Notes: generated by a model not told the origin, from the sequence alone. Positions 25,320-34,517 are shown, counted from the first letter of the stretch. The stretch: 64,000 nucleotides of DNA from Kiritimatiellia bacterium (GCA_017406465.1 JAFQYM010000002.1:1-64000); one strand, 5' to 3'. Numbers and translations are program-made.

Positions 25320-25409
25320 CAGCCTTGATCGGCGCGGCACTTATGCAAACCTTGTCGAAGCCCTGTGCACCCTCCTGCTTTGGCGGCAGAAAACCGCCGC
25401 GCCATCGTT

Positions 25410-26582
25410 TCAGCCAAAGACATCCGATATGAACCCCTTCACGGAAGAAACATTGACGCCCTCCCCTGCAGTAGGCGAAATCCTGGCAGATCTTGTCGGA
25501 TTGTGGATAAGATGCATTTTGATTTCGTCCACTTCTCGGCCAAGCGATGCCGCAAGACGACGCATGGGTACAGTCATCTCAGGCGTGGCAGTGGCAGACA
25601 GTTTGCACTCGGCAAGAACGGCGCATCCCTCCCGAGGCGAGAGAACGATATCCACCTCCAATCCCTGCTCGTCTCGGAAGTAGTAAACTTCACCCTCATT
25701 CCCGGCAGATTGCTGCGCCTTTATTATCTCAGAAACAACAAATCCTTCAAACACCGCCCCGGCAAACGGAGAACGCGCAAGCTCCGCCGCAGAGCGAATG
25801 CCTAGCAGATGGCAGAGCAGCCCGGAATCGGAGAAATACACCTTGGGCGTTTTGACAAGCCTTTTCCCGGCATTGCGATAATAGGGTGGCACCCTGACGA
25901 TTATGCCGGACATCTCAAGTACATTCAGCCATTCAGTCAGCGTTGGAACCGAAATGCCAAGCGGAGCAGCCATATCGGTCTTGTTCAGCATTTGTCCGTG
26001 CCGCGTTGCGAGGATGCGCAAGAATCTGTGGAAAGTCACGAGATTCCTGACCGCGATGATTGACCGTACATCCCTCTCAAGATACGTCTGTATGTAGGAT
26101 GAGTACCAGAGCGATGCGTTCTTTCCGGCAGCAAGCGCCTCCGGATATCCACCTGCAAAAGGCGTAACCTTTTCTGACTCCATCTGCGAAAAAGGCGAAA
26201 GCCGCAGAATGCCGGCACGCCCCGCCATTGATTCGCCGACACCACGCATCAAGATGGATTCCTGAGACCCCGTAAGAATCCAACGCCCCTTTATCTCGGG
26301 CTCGGCATCAATCCGAGACCGTACGTAGTTGAACAGTTCAGGCACTTGCTGAATCTCATCGATTATGACAGGCAAAGATAGGCCGTCCAGAAAACCTCTG
26401 GGATCGGCCTTTACAGAAACAAGAGTATCGGGGTCTTCAAGCTGAACGTATGCGGCATCGCGAAGGACATTGCGAAGCATGAAGGTCTTCCCGGCCCGGC
26501 GTGGTCCAGTCAATACCACAGCCGGAAACATCTCAAGAGACTGCTTGAGACACGACTCTATTTTCCGCTTAATGTAATTCAT
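25410..26582 (-). CDS. AAA-type ATPase, DUF4143 family (first of two)
   Basis: 390 residues. P-loop LTGPRRAGKTF (Walker A), LPVIIDEIQQVPELF (Walker B), sensor RWILTGSQES, then a winged-helix part (NKTDMAAPLGISVPTLTEWL) and a C-terminal nuclease-like fold (FEGFVVSEI...YYFRDEQGLEVDIVL...LAECKLS) typical of DUF4143. These proteins are abundant in gut anaerobes and resemble toxin-antitoxin or defence ATPases, but their role is not known. One base separates the predicted +1 from the ATG. Confidence 0.85.
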   Translation of the reverse strand: MNYIKRKIESCLKQSLEMFPAVVLTGPRRAGKTFMLRNVLRDAAYVQLEDPDTLVSVKADPRGFLDGLSLPVIIDEIQQVPELFNYVRSRIDAEPEIKGRWILTGSQESILMRGVGESMAGRAGILRLSPFSQMESEKVTPFAGGYPEALAAGKNASLWYSSYIQTYLERDVRSIIAVRNLVTFHRFLRILATRHGQMLNKTDMAAPLGISVPTLTEWLNVLEMSGIIVRVPPYYRNAGKRLVKTPKVYFSDSGLLCHLLGIRSAAELARSPFAGAVFEGFVVSEIIKAQQSAGNEGEVYYFRDEQGLEVDIVLSPREGCAVLAECKLSATATPEMTVPMRRLAASLGREVDEIKMHLIHNPTRSARISPTAGEGVNVSSVKGFISDVFG

Positions 26583-26589
26583 GTGCGAA

Positions 26590-26598
26590 ATTATATCA
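26590..26598 (-). promoter_or_regulatory. Extended -10 (TGATATAAT), leaderless start
   Basis: TATAAT-TTCGCAC-ATG; the spacer is nearly the same as that of purN (TCGCAC). Confidence 0.6.
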
Positions 26599-26724
26599 TA
26601 TCCGACATTCTACACGCAAACAGAACTTTTGAGTATTCTAAAGTTTAACTTTAGGATTCTCATTGGTCAAACACTTAGCCCAACAGCCGTTTGCGCGGTC
26701 TTTCGCTCTGAACACTTCGCCGCA

Positions 26725-28005
26725 TCATGGCCGGAGGCATCCAATTGGGCACACCGTAACGCCATCCGGACGGCGATAGGCATAGTCGCCTACAGCCGTC
26801 AAAACCATCTTAAAAGACGGCTGACCACTTTTAGACGCATCTATCAACTTCTCCAAGGCGTTCAGACTTCGTGCGCCATCGTCAATAAGCGAACTGCCAC
26901 CGAGCTTCATTTCGACAAGTCCGTACTTGCCGCCCCGTATTTTGACAACCGCATCGCATTCGCGCCCCTGTTTGTCACGAAAGTGATAGACTTCTCCGAA
27001 AAGCGCCTCGGCATAGACACGAAGGTCTCGCACGGCCAGCGTCTCGAACAAAACACCAAACGAAGCAAGGTCACGCATCAAATCGTCTGGCCCGACTTCA
27101 AGCGCGGCTGCTGCGATGGACGGATCGACAAAGTACCGTGTGTCAGTCGTCCTGATCGGAGTTTTACAGCGAAGATTCGCACACCACGCCTTTGCATCCT
27201 CGATTGCAAACAGTTTTCGCAGCGCGGACAAATATGAATAGACGGTGTCTTCCTTTATGTTGTCGCCGTCTGCGTTTGCCGCCAGGTCGGCAAGCACCAC
27301 CGAAGCCGTTGCCTGCGACCCCTGAAGTCTGGCGTATGACCGCAACAGGCGTCGCGCGCGCATAGGATCGCGCAAAGTGCCGTCAACCCGCGAGATGTCC
27401 CTTTCCACAAGCGCATCCACATAGTTGTAGGCCTGCTGTAACGCGGCTCGGCGTGAAATGCCGATGGACTGCGGCCATCCACCGCGGCAGACGGCAAAAG
27501 CGACATCCGCCAAGGTCATGCCATTTGATGGCGAAACCGGGAAATCACCGCCGGCAAAGAGTTTTTCAAGCGACACGCTGCCAGATGATTCCCCAGATTC
27601 CCAAAGAGACATGGGGCGCATTCGCATCCAGGCAAACCTTCCGGCACCACTGTGGAAAATCTCAGATGTGTCGGCAGGAACTGATGAACCCGTCAAGATG
27701 AAACGGCCCAGTCCATCAGCATGATCAACCCTATGTCGAATGGAATCCCACAAGAACGGCGCAAGCTGCCACTCGTCAACCAAATGCGGAGCAGAACCAC
27801 CAAGTGCCAACGCCACATTCACTTTAAGAACATCAAGGTTGCCAATCCGTTCCCGAAGTTCATCAAGATATACGACGCTTTTTGCGACTTGCTCGCACGT
27901 TGTCGTCTTGCCGCACCACTTCACGCCCTCAACTAAAACCGCTCCTGCGGTCTCCAATTTGAAGGAGAGAATCTTGTCTGAAACTCTATTTCTATATTTT
28001 ATCAT
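26725..28005 (-). CDS. AAA-type ATPase, DUF4143 family (second)
   Basis: 426 residues. Walker A is EGVKWCGKTTTC, Walker B-like HLVDEWQLAPFLWD, sensor FILTGSSVP, with the C-terminal YHFRDKQGRECDAVVK and LVEMKLGG of the DUF4143 nuclease-like fold. It is clearly diverged from its neighbour rather than a recent copy. It has its own promoter (28016-28024) with a 4-nt leader, and 142 bp separate it from the neighbour gene. Confidence 0.85.
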   Translation of the reverse strand: MIKYRNRVSDKILSFKLETAGAVLVEGVKWCGKTTTCEQVAKSVVYLDELRERIGNLDVLKVNVALALGGSAPHLVDEWQLAPFLWDSIRHRVDHADGLGRFILTGSSVPADTSEIFHSGAGRFAWMRMRPMSLWESGESSGSVSLEKLFAGGDFPVSPSNGMTLADVAFAVCRGGWPQSIGISRRAALQQAYNYVDALVERDISRVDGTLRDPMRARRLLRSYARLQGSQATASVVLADLAANADGDNIKEDTVYSYLSALRKLFAIEDAKAWCANLRCKTPIRTTDTRYFVDPSIAAAALEVGPDDLMRDLASFGVLFETLAVRDLRVYAEALFGEVYHFRDKQGRECDAVVKIRGGKYGLVEMKLGGSSLIDDGARSLNALEKLIDASKSGQPSFKMVLTAVGDYAYRRPDGVTVCPIGCLRP

Positions 28006-28015
28006 GACGGTGCGT

Positions 28016-28024
28016 ATTATCGCA
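28016..28024 (-). promoter_or_regulatory. Extended -10 (TGCGATAAT), near-leaderless start
   Basis: GATAAT, 10 nt, ATG at 28005; leader of about 4 nt without a ribosome site. Confidence 0.5.
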
Positions 28025-28046
28025 TATTTGCGCTCCTATGTCAATA

Positions 28047-28115
28047 CGACCCGACACATGGCGCGTTTCCGACCCGACACTTGGCGCATTTCCGACCCGA
28101 CACTTGGCAAAGAAG
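28047..28115. repeat. Three tandem 23-bp repeats
   Basis: Units start at 28047, 28070 and 28093 with core CGACCCGACAC(A/T)TGGC. The third is only partly conserved. They lie upstream of the second DUF4143 promoter. Confidence 0.75.
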
Positions 28116-28222
28116 TTACGCCAGAGGTTTTGCAAGTGCTTCAGCAAAAAAACCCGCGCCCGCAAACACGAGCGCGGCGGTTTCAGTTTTGACCTTGTTC
28201 CGCAGCTGCGGACGATTCGCGG

Positions 28223-30040
28223 CTATTTCGCGTCAAAGACCAGCGGGATGCCCAGCCACTCCTTCATACCCTTCCAGCTCTTCGCATTCGCCGAGACGTG
28301 GATCGACTTGAGATTGCCGCATTCGTCGAATATGTTGTCTTTCTCCAATTCCGGACGCTCTCCGAGCATAGTCACTGAGACCAGTTCCCTGCACCGATGA
28401 AATGCATGCTCACCAATGTTCTTTACGCTCGACGGAATCGTCATCGACTTAAGGCCTTCACATCCCAGAAACACAACATCTCCAATGTTCGTCACGCTCT
28501 CCGGAATCGTCACCGAAGCCATCCCTCTGCCTCCCGCAAACGCCCATCCCTTGATGTTCGTCACGCCACGAGGTATCACCACCGACGTCGGAGGGTTTGG
28601 CCACATCACCAACACTGAACGATCCTTCGTGTACAGCACGCCATCAATTGAAGTAACCACCTGATTCCTGGGATCGACATTGATGCGCTTTAATGCATTG
28701 CACCCTGTAAGCACTCCCTTGCCCAGGTTTTCCACTTCTGCCGGAATTGCCACCGACTCAAGTTCTTTGCATCCGCAAAAAGCACGATCCCCAATGCTCG
28801 TCACGCTGGAAGGTATAACTACGGACTTGAGTCCGCACCCGTTAAACGCATCAGCCGCGATGCTTTTAACGCCATTCGGGATAGCAACCGACTTGAGCCC
28901 TGCACACCCCCCGAAAACGGCATATCCTATGGACTTCAGGCTAGATGGGAGCGTTACAGATTCAAGTCCGACGCAGCCATCAAACGCGTGGACATCGATA
29001 TAAGTCACGCCCTCTGGAATCGTCACCGATGTCAGATCCTTGCAATTCCTGAAGGCCGCCCGCCCGATACACGTCACGGAACATCCGTCAATCTTACCTG
29101 GCACAACCAAAGTGCCGGCTGGCTTCGGGTCGGCTCCGGTGATGATAGCAAGTCCGTTTTCAAGTTTGTAGGTGAACTTGTATTCGACACTTGGCACAGG
29201 ATTCTTGGAATCATTCGCTTTCGCAGGACAGACGAACCCCTCATACCCCTTCACCTCTTCAATTCGTCGCTCGGCCTGAACTTTGTTGAGACCCTTGACA
29301 TCGCCTGAGGCTATGGCCTTTTCATAGAGTCTCGCCGCATGGACATGAAAACACTTCTCTAACTCTTCCACAGCGCCCTTTGCGCAGTCTTTTGGGTAGT
29401 CCCACCAAAAATCGGCAACCTTTTTAGTCTCCCCTTTGCCATCTCGTTCAGCCTTCGCAATCTCACCGATCTTGCCGTCTGTCGCAGCGAAGTTCTCGAG
29501 TGCCGCATCCCAATCGCCAAAATAGGCATAGTGCTCGGCAAGCTTCTGTCGAAGCTTACGATCGCCCGGCTTCTCCTTTACGGATTTCTCCAGCGCCTTC
29601 ACTTCGTTCGTGTAGCGCATACGAGTCTTGGTTTCGTCAAGAAGACGATAGAGCTGTCCGCCGTTCTTGCGCGGGACATTCCGGAGCGAAGACTCGATGA
29701 TGTTGGCTAGGTTAGCGGGCGGGATGTCTGGAATCACTGTCTGCAGACGCTGGAGCGTTTCAATGGCCTTGTCGAACTCGCCAGCCTTGACATAGTTGTT
29801 GTACGCGCCTTTAATCAAAAGCAGTTTTGCCGCCTCGGAATCCGCCTGATTCGCAAGTCTGATTGCCGATTCGGCAACCTCGGCACGCGTCTTCTTGCCG
29901 CTCTTGAAGGCAGCTTGATCGTCGCGCATAAGATCCACGACCAATGATTCTACCTTCTTTGTCTGCTCCGGTGTCGGCATTGCAAATGCCGTCATGCTAA
30001 GGGTGACAAACCCAGCCAACATAATTTTCGTACATTTCAT
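28223..30040 (-). CDS. Exported TPR-like/BspA-type LRR protein
   Basis: 605 residues with a signal peptide (MKCTKIMLAGFVTLSMTAFA). Residues 20-320 are helical (for example FDKAIETLQRLQTVIPDIPP; FGDWDAALENFAATDG) and look like TPR-type repeats. Residues 340-600 carry about ten LRR_5 (BspA) repeats such as CKDLTSVTIPEGVTYIDVHA, ending in MKEWLGIPLVFDAK. BspA-type repeats mediate binding to host or other cells. AAGGAG precedes the ATG at 30040; the longer frame upstream has no such signal. It follows the ECF sigma gene by 88 bp and may be its main target or effector. Confidence 0.8.
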   Translation of the reverse strand: MKCTKIMLAGFVTLSMTAFAMPTPEQTKKVESLVVDLMRDDQAAFKSGKKTRAEVAESAIRLANQADSEAAKLLLIKGAYNNYVKAGEFDKAIETLQRLQTVIPDIPPANLANIIESSLRNVPRKNGGQLYRLLDETKTRMRYTNEVKALEKSVKEKPGDRKLRQKLAEHYAYFGDWDAALENFAATDGKIGEIAKAERDGKGETKKVADFWWDYPKDCAKGAVEELEKCFHVHAARLYEKAIASGDVKGLNKVQAERRIEEVKGYEGFVCPAKANDSKNPVPSVEYKFTYKLENGLAIITGADPKPAGTLVVPGKIDGCSVTCIGRAAFRNCKDLTSVTIPEGVTYIDVHAFDGCVGLESVTLPSSLKSIGYAVFGGCAGLKSVAIPNGVKSIAADAFNGCGLKSVVIPSSVTSIGDRAFCGCKELESVAIPAEVENLGKGVLTGCNALKRINVDPRNQVVTSIDGVLYTKDRSVLVMWPNPPTSVVIPRGVTNIKGWAFAGGRGMASVTIPESVTNIGDVVFLGCEGLKSMTIPSSVKNIGEHAFHRCRELVSVTMLGERPELEKDNIFDECGNLKSIHVSANAKSWKGMKEWLGIPLVFDAK

Positions 30041-30128
30041 AACTGTTTTCTCCTTTTTGTATGGTGGAACTCCCGCCAACACAAGAAGAATCGCATCGAC
30101 GGCAGATGTTTGACACCAAAAACTAAAA

Positions 30129-30728
30129 TTATTTTTCATCGGCAAATTCCTCCTCGATTATTGCGGCCATTTGCTCGACTCTCGACTTTATTTTATAAAT
30201 TACCGCCTTGGTAACACCAAACTGCGCGACCACTTCGTCCAAGGAGCGACCATCTTCAACATATGCGCGGTAAATATCACGAGACTGCGCAGATATCGCC
30301 GTTTTCGTTAAGACATGTTCAATTGCGCTCTGATGACGCGCCATACGCCATTTGAGGTCGATCTGCTCTGCGACATTTGCCGACACGGACGGCTCCGCAT
30401 CGTCAATGTCTACATGCAGACCCGCACCTCGTGCTTGGTCTTTTCGATAGAGCGATACAAGATGCCTCCGAATCATCGTCGACAGAAACGCGCGGAAGCT
30501 TCCCTTTGACGAATCGTAGCCGCCTGATTGAACGACATTTACAAGCTTCAGGAAAATATCCTGAACCACGTCGTCCGGATCGTGACTGCTATCGTGCCAT
30601 GCGACAAACCTCTTGATTGCTGGTTCATACAGGCCAAAGAAACGCACCCACGCCGCTTCGCGTTCGCCGGTCACCTGAACGGCAATCTTCTTAAGAAGCG
30701 TCATGGAGGTCTCGGGGAATGCGCTCAT
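30129..30728 (-). CDS. ECF-type RNA polymerase sigma factor
   Basis: 199 residues. Region 2 contains HDPDDVVQDIFLKLV and GSFRAFLSTMIRRHLVSLYR; region 4 contains RSLDEVVAQFGVTKAVIYKI. It should direct RNA polymerase to an alternative promoter set. GAGGAGG precedes the ATG at 30728, which overlaps the kinase stop (AAATGA). No anti-sigma factor gene is adjacent; the membrane kinase upstream is a likely controller, as in known STPK-ECF pairs. Confidence 0.85.
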   Translation of the reverse strand: MSAFPETSMTLLKKIAVQVTGEREAAWVRFFGLYEPAIKRFVAWHDSSHDPDDVVQDIFLKLVNVVQSGGYDSSKGSFRAFLSTMIRRHLVSLYRKDQARGAGLHVDIDDAEPSVSANVAEQIDLKWRMARHQSAIEHVLTKTAISAQSRDIYRAYVEDGRSLDEVVAQFGVTKAVIYKIKSRVEQMAAIIEEEFADEK

Positions 30729-31783
30729 TTGCCGACCTCCTCGGGTAGAAACACATCGGAAGACGAGAACAGCTCGTTGAAGTCGTCCTGCGATGGCGGC
30801 AAAAGTCCATTTGTCTTGTGCCAGAAAAACGCCACAGTCGCTATGGCAAGGGCAACAATCACAATTGCAGTAGCCAAAATAAAATACCAACGCTTCCAGA
30901 AACCTGCCCATGATGCCGGACGTTTCAACTTTGTCGGCACAAGATCCTCTGGAGATTCAATCGGCTGCAACTGGCGCGGCAAATCAGAAAGCGGCAATGG
31001 CCGGTCTTGCGGATTGACCGCGAGCATCCGCGACAAAACATCACGCCATTGATACTTGAATCCGTCAAGCAACGCAAGAGCCTTTGTTCCCGGCTCGTAC
31101 CAAAGCCCCGTCAGGAGACGGAAGAACATCACGCCAAGCGAATAGACGTCTGACGCAGGAGTCGCTTCATGGCCATGCAGCACTTCTGGAGCCGTGTAGC
31201 CCTCCGTTCCCATAATGAACCTGGATTGCGTCTTGCCATCTGAGACCATTGTCCTGGTTACATTGACTTCACGCGAAAGTCCTTCGCCGAAGATGCGCGA
31301 CACGCCAAAGTCGGAAAGCATCACATGCTTGTCCTCGCGCAAAAGGACATTGCCAAGCTTGATGTCCCGGTGGACAATGCCCTGCGCATGGATGTAGTCA
31401 AGCGCCTTGCACAGATCGTCGAACCAATCGAAGATGGCGTCTTCTTCAAGGTCTTCCGATCCAATATCATCCAGCGTGTGCGATGTTCCGTCCTTGTAGG
31501 TGATTATGTCCATGACGAAATACGGCACACCCGTAGCCTCGTCTATAGCAAGGTCGAAGACGCGGATTAGATGCGGGTCGCGCAGTCTCGCCAGAACCTT
31601 GCCCTCTGCAAGAAACTTCTTCTTGAGAATATCGGCATAATCGTCTTGAGCGGTAAACGCCTTAAGCGCATAGCGCACGCCGAGCTGTTCATGTTCGACT
31701 TCATACACCGAACCCATTCCGCCTTGTCCAAGAAGGCGGATTATCCGATATGCCCCAATTTTCTGTCCCGGCTCAAATATCAC
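30725..31783 (-). CDS. Membrane Ser/Thr protein kinase (Hanks type)
   Basis: 352 residues. Gly loop LGQGGMGSVYEVEH, Lys41 (RYALKAF), catalytic loop VHRDIKLGN (Asp140), DFG 158-160, activation segment with RFIMGTEGYTAPEV, then DVYSLGVMFFRLLTG. A single helix (about 300-325, WYFILATAIVIVALAIATVA) anchors it, with about 25 residues outside and no sensor domain. The start codon is GTG; an in-frame TGA a few codons upstream excludes longer forms. Promoter at 31821-31829. It is translationally coupled to the ECF sigma gene. Confidence 0.9.
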   Translation of the reverse strand: MIFEPGQKIGAYRIIRLLGQGGMGSVYEVEHEQLGVRYALKAFTAQDDYADILKKKFLAEGKVLARLRDPHLIRVFDLAIDEATGVPYFVMDIITYKDGTSHTLDDIGSEDLEEDAIFDWFDDLCKALDYIHAQGIVHRDIKLGNVLLREDKHVMLSDFGVSRIFGEGLSREVNVTRTMVSDGKTQSRFIMGTEGYTAPEVLHGHEATPASDVYSLGVMFFRLLTGLWYEPGTKALALLDGFKYQWRDVLSRMLAVNPQDRPLPLSDLPRQLQPIESPEDLVPTKLKRPASWAGFWKRWYFILATAIVIVALAIATVAFFWHKTNGLLPPSQDDFNELFSSSDVFLPEEVGK

Positions 31784-31820
31784 AAAGAATGCCCCACTTC
31801 ACATCTCGCGGAACACGCTT

Positions 31821-31829
31821 ATTATACCA
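31821..31829 (-). promoter_or_regulatory. Extended -10 (TGGTATAAT) of the kinase-sigma-LRR operon
   Basis: Leader of about 31 nt to the GTG start. Confidence 0.6.
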
Positions 31830-31970
31830 AAACCACTCTTGGTTGAACGGTGAAATTTTGGCAAATATAACTCGCGGCGAATCTGCCGCGATAGAAGTGT
31901 CGGATTAGGGGCTGATAGCGTCATTAGGGTCGGCAGAGCAAGTAGGATAGAGTCGCGTATGGTCACTGAA

Positions 31971-31990
31971 TAGGGGCGGCTAGCGTTAGG
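31971..31990. repeat. TAGGGGCG repeat fragment
   Basis: TAGGGGCGGCTAGCG abuts the left arm of the 345-bp element. Confidence 0.35.
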
Positions 31991-32335
31991 GCGCGGACGC
32001 GGTGGGGGTGTTTCGGCGGAATGTGTTTTCTACCGCAAGGCAGTCGCCGCGCCGACCGATGGTCGCGGGTGAGGCAGGCGGAAGGTCGCAGGCGTAAGAG
32101 TGACTTGCGTACGCAACCAGTGATAGACGCCGAGGCACGGCAGGCTAAACTCGGCTCATTGTCTGATGTGCGAGAGCCGTCGCGAGCCTGGAGCCGAACG
32201 AGAGCCCCGCGGTAACCGCCGCTTGTCGGTGGCTCGTGCGGTGCACGAGCCAACCCGAAGCGAAAGCGAGGGCGAGCCATCGGGCGGCGTGGCGATTCTC
32301 GCCCTAAGCCGAAACACGCCCCACCGCGTCCGCGC
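31991..32335. mobile_element. MITE-like 345-bp element with 27-bp terminal inverted repeats
   Basis: The left arm (31991-32017) and the inverse of the right arm (32308-32335) match except for one mismatch/indel; both begin GCGCGGACGCGGTGGGG. Inside are further hairpins: GGCTCGTGC-GGT-GCACGAGCC near 32228-32250 and AGGGCGAG/CTCGCCCT near 32270-32305. There is no transposase and no clear target duplication. Its right end is 8 bp from the GH95 stop, so it may also end that transcript. Confidence 0.6.
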
Positions 32336-32343
32336 AAAGGCGC

Positions 32344-34428
32344 TTACTTCACTTCCTCTATCGCTATCTTGCCGTCGATGCGGCGGCCGTTCACGCGGCG
32401 GCCGTCGGAAAGCGCGAGATTCTCGAACGAGACCTCGCGCCAAGACTCGGGGCAGCCCTTGAAGAACTCGACCGTGCCGTTCACCTCGTGCGCCATCATC
32501 TCGAGTACGGCCGTAGCCGCCGCGCACTGCCCGTCCATCTGCATTATCTGTCCGTCGCCAGACCCGGCAAAGCTTCCGAAGATCGTAAATGTAGAGAAGC
32601 CAGGCGCATACGCGTTGTGCAAAGAGCCGTGGCCAGGGTTGCAGAAGTACGCATCCCACGACCTAAGGAACTCCACCGCCGCCTGGGCGTTCCCGACATG
32701 CGTGTTGAGTATCGACGCCCACGGCACGCACCAGCCAGACCAAAGACCGGTTCCACGATAGACCCACGTTCCGTAAGTCTTCGCCGCGATATCGCGCGTC
32801 GCCTTGTCGGAGAGGTCGAGCGTGTCAAACGGATAGAGCCCCGCCATGTGGGAGTGGTGACGGTGAGATTCCGTCAGCGCCTGGCCGCGGAAAAGTTCTA
32901 TGCCGCTCTCCCCCGCCGAATACTGCGGAAGACGCTTTTCGACATCGAGCCACATCGCGTCTGGCTGCACGCCAAGAAGCTTCGCCGCGTCGACGAGATC
33001 GCGCGCAAGGCGATGGGCTGCGGCGAGCTGGAAACTCGGATCGCGCCCGACCGCGCTTCTCACATCTGCTCCGCCCCATTCAGGCGAAGGTCCAAGCGGG
33101 AGCGTAAGCTTGCCGTCTTCCTCCTCCATCATCGCGCGATAGACATTCATCGCGCCCTTCATGAAGTCGAACGCTCCGCCCTTTAGAAACTCGACGTCGC
33201 CCGAGTAGCGCACATACCGCATCATCATCGCGGCGACCCATGCCGTAGAGCCGTGGTCGATCGTACCGGTCCAGAAGCCGCCGATGCAAACGCCGCGGTC
33301 GTCGACGGAGTGCGGAAGGACATAACCGTTGTCAATGCCTACAAACTTCTTCGCATTGTCCTTGAGAAGCGGCCGCCACGAGAGGACCATCCTGAAAAGC
33401 GGCAAAAGATTCTCGAAGTGACCGCCGCGATAGGCGGGGGAGTAGCATTCCTGGACGTTGATGTTGAAGTGGTAGTCACCGTTCCACGGCACGAGCCGGT
33501 CGTCCTCGAGCCACACGCCCTGAAGCCCTGCGGGAACGCCGTCGGGGTCGGTCATCGCGCCGAAGCGGTACATGCCGTAGTCGTAGATGCGCTGGATCAC
33601 GGGATCGGGCACCTTTACGCGTGCGCCTTCGGACCAGAAAATCTTCCAGTACGCGACCGATTCCTTAGCAATGCTGTCGAAATGCCTTGCGTCCGCATAC
33701 ACCTTGTCGCCGCCGCGACCCGTCTTGAGAGTAATCACGCCGTCCTTCTTCAGCCAGGAAAGCCAGACGGATGGATCTGCGGGGAGATTCCAGCGCATGC
33801 CGCCGCAGCTTCCGTCCCCGTCAATAACATCAAACACGCTCGCCTTCTCGAAGCCAATCGGCTTGAGCTGTCTTTCATAGACAGGGAAGTCGGTTGCGGG
33901 AATCGTCTTGGCCTCAAACGCGACATCCTTGGGAAACGCCATCGCAAAGGTGCCACCTACCATTTTCGACATCGCAAGGCCAACCGCGCCACCTTCGGCG
34001 AACTCGAGACTGCCGAGACCGGTGAACGGGTCGAGCGTGCCGCGCTTCAGCGTCTTGCCGGGGACCTTGATGACGACACGGCCCAAGGGAAGCATGTAGG
34101 GGTTGCGCGGCTCGCCTTTTGGCGTCTCCTTCTTGAAAAGCCCGTAGAGGCGATCCTTGTCGCCAGAATGGACGGCCGCGACGATGTTCGTGTAGCTCTG
34201 CTCGGGAGTCCAGGAATAGCCGCCGCGATGGTCCCAGAGGTCGGAGCGCCCGACAGTGAGGCGAATCTCGTCGCCGCCACCCCAGACGAGGACGCCCGTC
34301 TTGCCGTCGCCAAAGGCAATACCCTCGTGGCAGCTCCCCATGCGCGGGAAATCCCATTCCACCTGGACCGCAAGGGCAGTCATTGCGAAAAACAGGTACG
34401 CCGTCGCGGCTACGCTTGATGCTCTCAT
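32344..34428 (-). CDS. Exported GH95 alpha-L-fucosidase/galactosidase
   Basis: 694 residues with a signal peptide (MRASSVAATAYLFFAMTALA). GH95 enzymes are inverting and release alpha-1,2-fucose (or L-galactose) from host glycans and plant xyloglucan. Family marks: PWNGDYHFNINVQECYSPAY (the paired Asn of the catalytic site), PSPEWGG (Glu region) and ESHRHHSHMAGLYPFD, then GHGSLHNAYAP and MQMDGQCAAATAVLEM. GAGGAA precedes the ATG. It is divergent from the V-ATPase operon. Export and specificity suggest mucin or plant glycan use. Confidence 0.9.
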   Translation of the reverse strand: MRASSVAATAYLFFAMTALAVQVEWDFPRMGSCHEGIAFGDGKTGVLVWGGGDEIRLTVGRSDLWDHRGGYSWTPEQSYTNIVAAVHSGDKDRLYGLFKKETPKGEPRNPYMLPLGRVVIKVPGKTLKRGTLDPFTGLGSLEFAEGGAVGLAMSKMVGGTFAMAFPKDVAFEAKTIPATDFPVYERQLKPIGFEKASVFDVIDGDGSCGGMRWNLPADPSVWLSWLKKDGVITLKTGRGGDKVYADARHFDSIAKESVAYWKIFWSEGARVKVPDPVIQRIYDYGMYRFGAMTDPDGVPAGLQGVWLEDDRLVPWNGDYHFNINVQECYSPAYRGGHFENLLPLFRMVLSWRPLLKDNAKKFVGIDNGYVLPHSVDDRGVCIGGFWTGTIDHGSTAWVAAMMMRYVRYSGDVEFLKGGAFDFMKGAMNVYRAMMEEEDGKLTLPLGPSPEWGGADVRSAVGRDPSFQLAAAHRLARDLVDAAKLLGVQPDAMWLDVEKRLPQYSAGESGIELFRGQALTESHRHHSHMAGLYPFDTLDLSDKATRDIAAKTYGTWVYRGTGLWSGWCVPWASILNTHVGNAQAAVEFLRSWDAYFCNPGHGSLHNAYAPGFSTFTIFGSFAGSGDGQIMQMDGQCAAATAVLEMMAHEVNGTVEFFKGCPESWREVSFENLALSDGRRVNGRRIDGKIAIEEVK

Positions 34429-34466
34429 GTCTCGATTCCTCGTTTCTGGTGTTTTCTACCGCCCTC

Positions 34467-34475
34467 ATTATACCA
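34467..34475 (-). promoter_or_regulatory. Extended -10 (TGGTATAAT) of the GH95 gene
   Basis: Leader of about 32 nt ending in GAGGAATCGAGAC. Confidence 0.6.
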
Positions 34476-34517
34476 AAAAATGCGCCCTCTGCCTTGACTT
34501 GTCGGCAGCAAAAAAGA

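Larger units (their letters stand above)
31784..32343. other. 560-bp non-coding gap
   Basis: It holds the kinase promoter (31821-31829), a TAGGGGCG repeat (31971-31990) and the 345-bp inverted-repeat element (31991-32335). No gene is supported; the open frames across it are GC-skewed shadows of the palindromes. Confidence 0.6.

Noticed and set aside
28047..28115. CRISPR array
   Set aside because: The 23-bp units are directly adjacent with no spacers and there are no cas genes.
31963..32337. Minus-strand frames in the gap after the kinase operon
   Set aside because: They fall inside the inverted-repeat element and translate its palindromes.
33253..34419. 388-codon plus-strand frame over the GH95 gene
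   Set aside because: Antisense to conserved GH95 motifs, with no start signal.
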